Below, piece by piece: positions 34,719 through 42,645 of a stretch of 42,645 nucleotides of DNA (positions are counted from its first letter, which is position 1; each line of letters begins with the position of its first letter). A program made the translations under genes and the position numbers. The notes below the pieces were generated by a model. The model was not told where the DNA came from, did not search any database, and saw only the letters and a program-made list of their open reading frames with translations. Source of the DNA: Bacteroidales bacterium (GTDB lineage: Bacteria > Bacteroidota > Bacteroidia > Bacteroidales > JAGOPY01); the NCBI GenBank assembly GCA_017991835.1, contig JAGOPY010000007.1, positions 113,537 through 156,181 of the forward strand, in the 5' to 3' direction.

Positions 34719-34740
34719 TACGTGCTAAATCATTCATCTC

Positions 34741-34941
34741 ATGAAAACACAATACATTACTGATGAAAAAGGGAATATTGTTTCTATTGTTATTCCTGTT
34801 GATGAATATAAAAGAATACTGGAAGAACTTGAAGAACTGGAAGATATCCATCTTTATGACAAAGTAAAATCAAGAAAGGAAAAAAGCATTCCATTTGATA
34901 GCTTTTTAAAAGTTCGGGAGAAAAAAGGAAAGTATGCCTGA
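34741..34941 (+). CDS. Type II antitoxin (RelB/Phd-like, small)
   Basis: 66 residues: MKTQYITDEKGNIVSIVIPVDEYKRILEELEELEDI and onward, the short strand plus acidic helix typical of Bacteroidota antitoxins paired with RelE/ParE toxins, then a basic tail. It should bind and neutralise the toxin and repress its own promoter. It overlaps the toxin start by eight bases (ATG at 34934, own TGA at 34939-34941), the usual coupled arrangement. Confidence 0.85.
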   Translation: MKTQYITDEKGNIVSIVIPVDEYKRILEELEELEDIHLYDKVKSRKEKSIPFDSFLKVREKKGKYA

Positions 34942-35191
34942 TTATCAAATTTTTATTTCAAGGACTGCTCAAAAACAATTAAATAACCTTCCCCAAAACG
35001 AGGCAGAAAGATTGATTGTAACCATTAAGTCACTGGCTCAAAATCCTTGACCGTCAGGTTACAGAAAGCTCAAAGAACGAGATGCTTACCGAATCAGAAA
35101 AGGAAATTACAGGATTATTTACGAGATCATTGATTCTATGCTTATTGTTGATATCATTGCAATTGGGCATCGTAAGAACATTTACAAATAA
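34934..35191 (+). pseudogene. RelE/ParE-family toxin with in-frame TGA
   Basis: Reading from ATG 34934 gives MPDYQIFISRTAQKQLNNLP, then TIKSLAQNP and TGA at 35048-35050. The same frame continues as PSGYRKLKERDAYRIRKGNY, then RIIYEIIDSMLIVDIIAIGH and RKNIYK, to TAA 35189-35191, for 85 codons. This is the standard RelE/ParE fold, where NPRPSGYKKL is the usual sequence, so the TGA replaces an expected Arg codon (CGA to TGA is one transition). The toxin is probably disarmed while the antitoxin is intact. Stop-codon readthrough cannot be excluded. Confidence 0.88.
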
Positions 35192-35214
35192 AGCAAAATT
35201 GTAAAAATCCCGAT

Positions 35215-35511
35215 TGTTTATCCTTAGAAAATTACATCAAACCACAACCTTTGTATCGTTCCCCCTCTGTAAAAGCATGCTGTTTATCCTTAGAAAATTA
35301 CATCAAACCACAAGGGAAATGCCGCTGCGATTTTGGCCTCGTTGATTGTTTATCCTTAGAAAATTACATCAAACCACAACCTATTGGTACACAGGCATTT
35401 TTATCATTCAATTGTTTATCCTTAGAAAATTACATCAAACCACAACAGGCGCGAAGACAAATCTATTGCAACGGTAGCTGTTTATCCTTAGAAAATTACT
35501 TCAAACCACAA
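35215..35511. CRISPR. Five-repeat CRISPR array, repeat family A
   Basis: Five 33-nt repeats start at 35215, 35281, 35347, 35413 and 35479, an exact 66-nt period, with four different 33-nt spacers. The repeat is TGTTTATCCTTAGAAAATTA followed by CATCAAACCACAA. Repeats 1-4 are identical; repeat 5 has T for A (ATTACTTC). Flanking bases are variable, so true boundaries could be a base or two different. The repeat is AT-rich with little internal palindrome, unlike the type I-C-like family next to it. The complement begins TTGTGGTTTGATG, which may be of type II-like character, but I cannot assign a type. Only 23 bp separate it from the toxin relic, so no long leader fits on the left, and none fits on the right. 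Confidence 0.95.
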
Positions 35512-35544
35512 GGGCAAGCTAAGGCTGCAAAAATTGTTGAAAGT

Positions 35545-38500
35545 GTTTCAATCCCCGCGTCCCACGCGGGACGCGACTGGGGTGCTCGTCCCGATTCCGA
35601 CTTTCCAATCCGTTTCAATCCCCGCGTCCCACGCGGGACGCGACAGAGATTTGGATTGAAAATATTTGCATGAATTATGTTTCAATCCCCGCGTCCCACG
35701 CGGGACGCGACCTATGAGCTGACCGTTCAGAAGAACGCCGTACCGGTTTCAATCCCCGCGTCCCACGCGGGACGCGACTCCGTTATCTGCTGTTCCTGGT
35801 TATAGGCTTCCTGTTTCAATCCCCGCGTCCCACGCGGGACGCGACCGAACGACGCGGGTTGCCCGGCTATGAATGTGAGGTGTTTCAATCCCCGCGTCCC
35901 ACGCGGGACGCGACATCGCAGTCATCGCCGCGATTCTGTCTTCTCTTGTTTCAATCCCCGCGTCCCACGCGGGACGCGACCGATGCAGCGGCTGATCTCG
36001 AACACCCTTTATCAGTTTCAATCCCCGCGTCCCACGCGGGACGCGACTCATAATGAACTACTAACCTACCCTCATCTGTATGTTTCAATCCCCGCGTCCC
36101 ACGCGGGACGCGACTTGCGCCACTTGAGGCAAGATGTGTGCAAGGAGGGTTTCAATCCCCGCGTCCCACGCGGGACGCGACTTGCGCCACTTGAGGCAAG
36201 ATGTGTGCAAGGAGGGTTTCAATCCCCGCGTCCCACGCGGGACGCGACTTGATTTTGTTGTCATGATTTCTAGCGTTTTGATGTTTCAATCCCCGCGTCC
36301 CACGCGGGACGCGACTAAGTAGACTTCGTTGTTATCAGCGTCTCTGTAGGTTTCAATCCCCGCGTCCCACGCGGGACGCGACCGCCGATGTTATCTGTGC
36401 TTCCAACGGTTATCATGTTTCAATCCCCGCGTCCCACGCGGGACGCGACGCCGACCGTATGGATATCACCACCAACACGGTGAGTTTCAATCCCCGCGTC
36501 CCACGCGGGACGCGACTCGAAAAGGTAATCGCGATCGAGAAAGTCAGCTACGTTTCAATCCCCGCGTCCCACGCGGGACGCGACTCGAAAAGGTAATCGC
36601 GATCGAGAAAGTCAGCTACGTTTCAATCCCCGCGTCCCACGCGGGACGCGACATCCAAACGCATGTGTACCTGCATTAAAGACATAGTTTCAATCCCCGC
36701 GTCCCACGCGGGACGCGACAGGTGGAGGGGTTTTATAGCGGGGTCGGCATGCTGTTTCAATCCCCGCGTCCCACGCGGGACGCGACGCTGCATTCGACTT
36801 ATAACGGCGTGACAGAATATGTTTCAATCCCCGCGTCCCACGCGGGACGCGACGGTTTGTTTCGGAATCTCTTTACCGGGTAACGTTTGTTTCAATCCCC
36901 GCGTCCCACGCGGGACGCGACGCGTGATCATGCAACTCGAGCGTATCATTGAGATGGTTTCAATCCCCGCGTCCCACGCGGGACGCGACAAGAATTGGGT
37001 CGAACTTGATTTTAGATTATTGTGTTTCAATCCCCGCGTCCCACGCGGGACGCGACGAAGGGCGATGGGGAGATGCGGCTAAGGCTGTGGGTTTCAATCC
37101 CCGCGTCCCACGCGGGACGCGACCCAGGATAAACTGTTCTTCGAGTGATGTCATCTGTTTCAATCCCCGCGTCCCACGCGGGACGCGACTCACCGACATG
37201 GTGAGCCAGGCTGTGATCGACAAGTTTCAATCCCCGCGTCCCACGCGGGACGCGACTTACGCGCATGCGTACGATCTGCATAAAGCCTGCGGTTTCAATC
37301 CCCGCGTCCCACGCGGGACGCGACAGCTGCAGAACCGCTTCCCGGCTTTCCACTTTGAGTTTCAATCCCCGCGTCCCACGCGGGACGCGACGGATGGGGA
37401 ATTTATAAATCAACAAAATCCATAAAGTTTCAATCCCCGCGTCCCACGCGGGACGCGACCTTTTTTCTCTGCCCTTTCAGCCTCCACAATGGGGTTTCAA
37501 TCCCCGCGTCCCACGCGGGACGCGACAGCATGGGGATTCAAATTTCTGGTGGCTCCCATGAGGTTTCAATCCCCGCGTCCCACGCGGGACGCGACTTGAG
37601 TTTGGCTACCATGTTGGCTCTGGTGACGGTGTTTCAATCCCCGCGTCCCACGCGGGACGCGACGTAGGTGTCAGGATCGTTGACCTCAATCTGGTAGTTT
37701 CAATCCCCGCGTCCCACGCGGGACGCGACACACTCAGATGCCGTTTCATATCCAGTCAGGTAGTTTCAATCCCCGCGTCCCACGCGGGACGCGACTTCCC
37801 CTCATAGTCCATGTACCACAACAGGTTGTTGTTTCAATCCCCGCGTCCCACGCGGGACGCGACGCCCAACATCTGGGGATGTGGAGATTGCTCTTGTGTT
37901 TCAATCCCCGCGTCCCACGCGGGACGCGACAATTGCGGTAATCCCAATCAAAGGACCTTTGATGTTTCAATCCCCGCGTCCCACGCGGGACGCGACGTAT
38001 TGCTGATGCGCAGATCGGCTACCCGTATCAGTTTCAATCCCCGCGTCCCACGCGGGACGCGACTCAATGATCCGACCGGGCCGATATAGCGTCCTTTTGT
38101 TTCAATCCCCGCGTCCCACGCGGGACGCGACGATCGATCCGGCGCAGCTCACTCCGACCTTTGAGTTTCAATCCCCGCGTCCCACGCGGGACGCGACATG
38201 TTTCAGATTGTGCTTCATGGGCTTACCAATGTTTCAATCCCCGCGTCCCACGCGGGACGCGACGATAGCGGCGTCATCTCTGCGCCTTTCGCCCGGGCCG
38301 TTTCAATCCCCGCGTCCCACGCGGGACGCGACAGAATCATGACAACATCAACCATCCCATTCCCCGGTTTCAATCCCCGCGTCCCACGCGGGACGCGACG
38401 CTAGACCGACTCAGAGACGGTTCAGGTCAGACAAGTTTCAATCCCCGCGTCCCACGCGGGACGCGACAAGCGAGAATCGTATTCCAGTTGCTCAGGTACG

Positions 38501-41500
38501 GATGTTTCAATCCCCGCGTCCCACGCGGGACGCGACCGCCGTGATGTTGATCTTGGCCATGCCCTCGTCGTTTCAATCCCCGCGTCCCACGCGGGACGCG
38601 ACGGTCCAGCGTGATCCGCTCGGTATTGGCCGCATTGTTTCAATCCCCGCGTCCCACGCGGGACGCGACCTGGCGGATGGTGTATATCCCCTCATTGGTA
38701 AAGATGTTTCAATCCCCGCGTCCCACGCGGGACGCGACAAGCGTGAGTTTGAAGGCCAGCAGAAACTTCTTTATGTTTCAATCCCCGCGTCCCACGCGGG
38801 ACGCGACCAAATGAGGCGAGTTCAGAAACACGTTGCTCGATTGTTTCAATCCCCGCGTCCCACGCGGGACGCGACAGTTTAGAACGGGCACCAATCTTGG
38901 GGTGGCAAAGTTTCAATCCCCGCGTCCCACGCGGGACGCGACCCATGGTAGTGACCGGTGACCGGTGGACCGACTGGTTTCAATCCCCGCGTCCCACGCG
39001 GGACGCGACGGAGTTATCCAATGCAGACGTCGGCAAGGCAGAAGTTTCAATCCCCGCGTCCCACGCGGGACGCGACTTCAATCGCCCAGTTTCTCCCCGC
39101 AAAACGGACAGTTTCAATCCCCGCGTCCCACGCGGGACGCGACTTCAATCGCCCAGTTTCTCCCCGCAAAACGGACAGTTTCAATCCCCGCGTCCCACGC
39201 GGGACGCGACATCCACCGGGATGTGGTTCTCGTTGTAGAAATCACTGTTTCAATCCCCGCGTCCCACGCGGGACGCGACAGGTTATCTCTCCGCTAATAC
39301 CAAACAGATAAATGTTTCAATCCCCGCGTCCCACGCGGGACGCGACTTCTTACGCTCCTCTTCCCCCGGGTCGCCGTTGTTGTTTCAATCCCCGCGTCCC
39401 ACGCGGGACGCGACGCAACGACCTGAACACAGTAACCCCACCCTGCAGGTTTCAATCCCCGCGTCCCACGCGGGACGCGACATTCTGAGCTTTGCCGATC
39501 TTCAGCCGGCTTATGTTTCAATCCCCGCGTCCCACGCGGGACGCGACTTTATTTATTGTATCTTTGCGGTGCAAGACAAATTGTTTCAATCCCCGCGTCC
39601 CACGCGGGACGCGACCCGCAAACGCCAATGCCTCAGTGCTGGTTCCCGGGTTTCAATCCCCGTGTCCCACGCGGGACGCGACCAATTTCCGATCTCCAGC
39701 ACCACATTGCTGTATGTTTCAATCCCCGCGTCCCACGCGGGACGCGACTCTCCGCTGCAGTGATCTTCCAGAACTTATCCTTGTTTCAATCCCCGCGTCC
39801 CACGCGGGACGCGACAGAGCACCCGCACGTTGTTCAGGCTGTCTTGCAGGTTTCAATCCCCGCGTCCCACGCGGGACGCGACACGAGAACCACATCCCGG
39901 TGGATGATTTCGGTGTGTTTCAATCCCCGCGTCCCACGCGGGACGCGACTTGCCCTGAGGTAGATGTGCTTTTTTATACCCCAGTTTCAATCCCCGCGTC
40001 CCACGCGGGACGCGACTTCACCCAGCAGAACGGGCAAATGATTTGATCGTAGGTTTCAATCCCCGCGTCCCACGCGGGACGCGACAAAGACCCAGACAAG
40101 CCCCAAAATAAAGCCTTTGTGTTTCAATCCCCGCGTCCCACGCGGGACGCGACTTCCTGGCCTTGATTTCTGCCCGCATATATTCGCAGTTTCAATCCCC
40201 GCGTCCCACGCGGGACGCGACACAAGATCGGGGCAGCCCTGCTCCACAACTATACAGTTTCAATCCCCGCGTCCCACGCGGGACGCGACTTATGGTTGCT
40301 GACCATCTGGGTCAAACCATGGTAGTTTCAATCCCCGCGTCCCACGCGGGACGCGACATTATGCGGAAGGCAGAATAAATGCTGCCGCTTGGGTTTCAAT
40401 CCCCGCGTCCCACGCGGGACGCGACGTGCCGGGGTGCTGCTGTATTGCAAACCGGGTCGGGTTTCAATCCCCGCGTCCCACGCGGGACGCGACTTCGCAT
40501 TAAAGCACCGGGCGAACTACCATCTTCCGTTTCAATCCCCGCGTCCCACGCGGGACGCGACAAATTAACCGTGTATCCCGAAAGTACCTTGACCTGTTTC
40601 AATCCCCGCGTCCCACGCGGGACGCGACACCTCTTTCCCTATCGAATTAGGGTCGAGACGCGTTTCAATCCCCGCGTCCCACGCGGGACGCGACTCCCGA
40701 GCCTCGCCACTGGCAGCAACATAATCCTGTTTCAATCCCCGCGTCCCACGCGGGACGCGACTGCCGACGTTCATCGATTGCTGTTTCTGAGCGTCGGTTT
40801 CAATCCCCGCGTCCCACGCGGGACGCGACCTGATGTAGTCAACCACGTCGCCGGTTTTCTTCTGTTTCAATCCCCGCGTCCCACGCGGGACGCGACTTTC
40901 TCCGCCTTTTCGGCCGCCTTCGCCTGTGCCAGTTTCAATCCCCGCGTCCCACGCGGGACGCGACTAAAATATTCCGTGTGTGGATTCTGCCCGTTATCGT
41001 TTCAATCCCCGCGTCCCACGCGGGACGCGACTAACGATCTGATCAATGTACTTATTCCATACCCTGTTTCAATCCCCGCGTCCCACGCGGGACGCGACGC
41101 CGGTCAACCCGTCGCCGCAACGCTCTGTTACCAGTTTCAATCCCCGCGTCCCACGCGGGACGCGACCGAAATCCATGTTTCCGATACAGTCGAGCCGTCC
41201 AGTTTCAATCCCCGCGTCCCACGCGGGACGCGACTCCGTCAGTCGATGACACATTACAATCATGCAGTTGTTTCAATCCCCGCGTCCCACGCGGGACGCG
41301 ACCTTGACGACAGGTCAATCGCGACGGTATCCGAGAAGTTTCAATCCCCGCGTCCCACGCGGGACGCGACCCGCGCTCGAACAGCAAACTGACTTCATTC
41401 AACGTTTCAATCCCCGCGTCCCACGCGGGACGCGACGTAATATGGGCAATCAGATAGCCGTCCGGGACGGTGTTTCAATCCCCGCGTCCCACGCGGGACG

Positions 41501-42645
41501 CGACATACATGACATTATTGTGTTTGCCAGATTTTCAACTGTTTCAATCCCCGCGTCCCACGCGGGACGCGACGTATGTCGGCGCGGCATAGTAATCGGT
41601 CGAAATATTGTTTCAATCCCCGCGTCCCACGCGGGACGCGACTGTTAGGCATTGAAACCCTTTCCATCTTTATCCGTGTTTCAATCCCCGCGTCCCACGC
41701 GGGACGCGACGTAATTGTCCAGGCTTTCATATGTTTGGGCGTTGGTTTCAATCCCCGCGTCCCACGCGGGACGCGACGTAATTGTCCAGGCTTTCATATG
41801 TTTGGGCGTTGGTTTCAATCCCCGCGTCCCACGCGGGACGCGACATGGTAGTTCGCCCGGTGCTTTAATGCGAATTACGTTTCAATCCCCGCGTCCCACG
41901 CGGGACGCGACCATGGCCACATTGCGGTTAAGCGTGCATGATCTTGTTTCAATCCCCGCGTCCCACGCGGGACGCGACGTATAAAGTGGCTTCGATTTCG
42001 GCCGCGTTGAATGTTTCAATCCCCGCGTCCCACGCGGGACGCGACAGTTAAAAAATACGAAATGGAAGAACTTGGAAAAGTTTCAATCCCCGCGTCCCAC
42101 GCGGGACGCGACTGGCGAGGCTCGGGATGCACAAATCGCGGACGTTGTTTCAATCCCCGCGTCCCACGCGGGACGCGACTTCGGTCGGCGCAAGGATTTG
42201 AACGCGCTGATCGTTTCAATCCCCGCGTCCCACGCGGGACGCGACCTGATTCTTAAAAGTAATGCCAGTAGCATAGCAGTTTCAATCCCCGCGTCCCACG
42301 CGGGACGCGACGGATGACTTTCGTGATGGCGTCGATCGAAGCCGGGTTTCAATCCCCGCGTCCCACGCGGGACGCGACCCATGTCGCGATGTTATAAACG
42401 TCGGACAGACTAGTTTCAATCCCCGCGTCCCACGCGGGACGCGACGCACAACCGCCCGGTTGCCGTCGTCGACCTTCTGTTTCAATCCCCGCGTCCCACG
42501 CGGGACGCGACCAACTCGGTTTTAAGTTTCTTACCCAAAAGAAATGGTTTCAATCCCCGCGTCCCACGCGGGACGCGACATCTTAATTCTGTCTGCAACT
42601 CTTCATCATCACGTTTCAATCCCCGCGTCCCACGCGGGACGCGAC
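35545..42645 (-). CRISPR. Large type I-C-like CRISPR array, repeat family B (at least 106 repeats)
   Basis: I count 106 repeats of 33 nt and 105 spacers of 33-36 nt; the window ends exactly at a repeat end, so the array continues. On the plus strand the repeat is GTTTCAATCCCCGCGTCCC followed by ACGCGGGACGCGAC. It contains an 8-bp perfect stem CGCGTCCC/GGGACGCG with a 4-base loop. The minus strand starts GTCGCGTCCCGCG and ends GGGGATTGAAAC, the ATTGAAAC 3' end of type I-C-like repeats, so crRNAs should be transcribed leftwards from a leader beyond 42645. All repeats I read are identical except the one at 39650 (CGTGTCCC). Spacers 9/10, 15/16, 53/54 and 92/93 are adjacent duplicates. No cas gene is in the window. 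Confidence 0.98.

Noticed and set aside
35192..35214. Leader for the five-repeat array on its left
   Set aside because: Only 23 bp separate it from the toxin reading frame. A leader would have to overlap the toxin relic, and no leader signal is visible.
35869..42485. Many open frames across the large array (SIPASHAGRD, FNPRVPRGTR, QSPRPTRDAT and minus-strand SRPAWDAGIE), the longest 337 codons
   Set aside because: The 33-nt repeat has no stop in several frames on both strands, so spacers joined to repeats read open by chance. These are the CRISPR array, not proteins.

Overview
The window looks like a chromosomal segment of a Bacteroidota bacterium, probably Bacteroidales-like and not a well-known species. 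The evidence is: several secreted proteins ending in type IX secretion (T9SS) C-terminal sorting domains; repeated TAnnTTTG boxes, the -7 element of Bacteroidota sigma-ABfr promoters, just upstream of genes; a DUF2723 membrane protein; GH29 and GH3 glycosidases; and a four-helix-bundle S23-family protein. No rRNA or tRNA gene was recognised.

Layout. 1-1100: a 39-bp tandem repeat beside a single-domain IS200-type HUH transposase, with GGTGC/GCACC palindromes on both sides that resemble a REP/RAYT unit. 1216-6540: a frameshifted DUF2569 membrane protein, an SPFH-domain protein, a large T9SS-exported PKD-like protein and a secreted protein with GNVGIG repeats. 6774-13103: a GT2 glycosyltransferase convergently overlapping a polysaccharide deacetylase, a DUF2723 protein, then gpmA with a PPP-family phosphatase. 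13105-21706: an operon of two gingipain-like C25 cysteine proteases with T9SS tails, and a LolC/E-type permease. 21837-27456: an AAA ATPase, an Old Yellow Enzyme family oxidoreductase, a lipoprotein, a T9SS protein and a newly recognised relic of another T9SS protein. 27563-33603: GH29, a class I glutamine amidotransferase, GH3 and a K+/H+-type antiporter. 33702-35191: an S23-like protein, a 36-residue Lys-rich mini-protein, and an antitoxin whose RelE-like toxin has an in-frame TGA.

35215-42645 is CRISPR. A five-repeat array (33-nt repeat, 33-nt spacers) runs directly into a second array of at least 106 repeats of a different family (33-nt, type I-C-like, GTTTCAATCC... on this strand) that continues past the window edge. 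The interval between the two is exactly one spacer length. A lone degenerate copy of the first repeat lies about 540 bp upstream, just before the promoter of the toxin-antitoxin operon. No cas gene is in the window. The large array's predicted leader, and any cas genes with it, should lie beyond the right edge, because the repeat in crRNA sense is on the minus strand. Four spacers are tandemly duplicated, and at least three spacer pairs overlap on opposite strands, showing repeated sampling of the same targets.

A second theme is short intergenic microrepeat DNA (AGTAGGC, GAACTCTG, GGTTCCAA, CAATGGACAATG, TCCCG..CGGGACAAGTTGT). It fills gaps between genes and also appears in frame inside at least three coding sequences (the OYE-family enzyme, GH29 and the glutamine amidotransferase).
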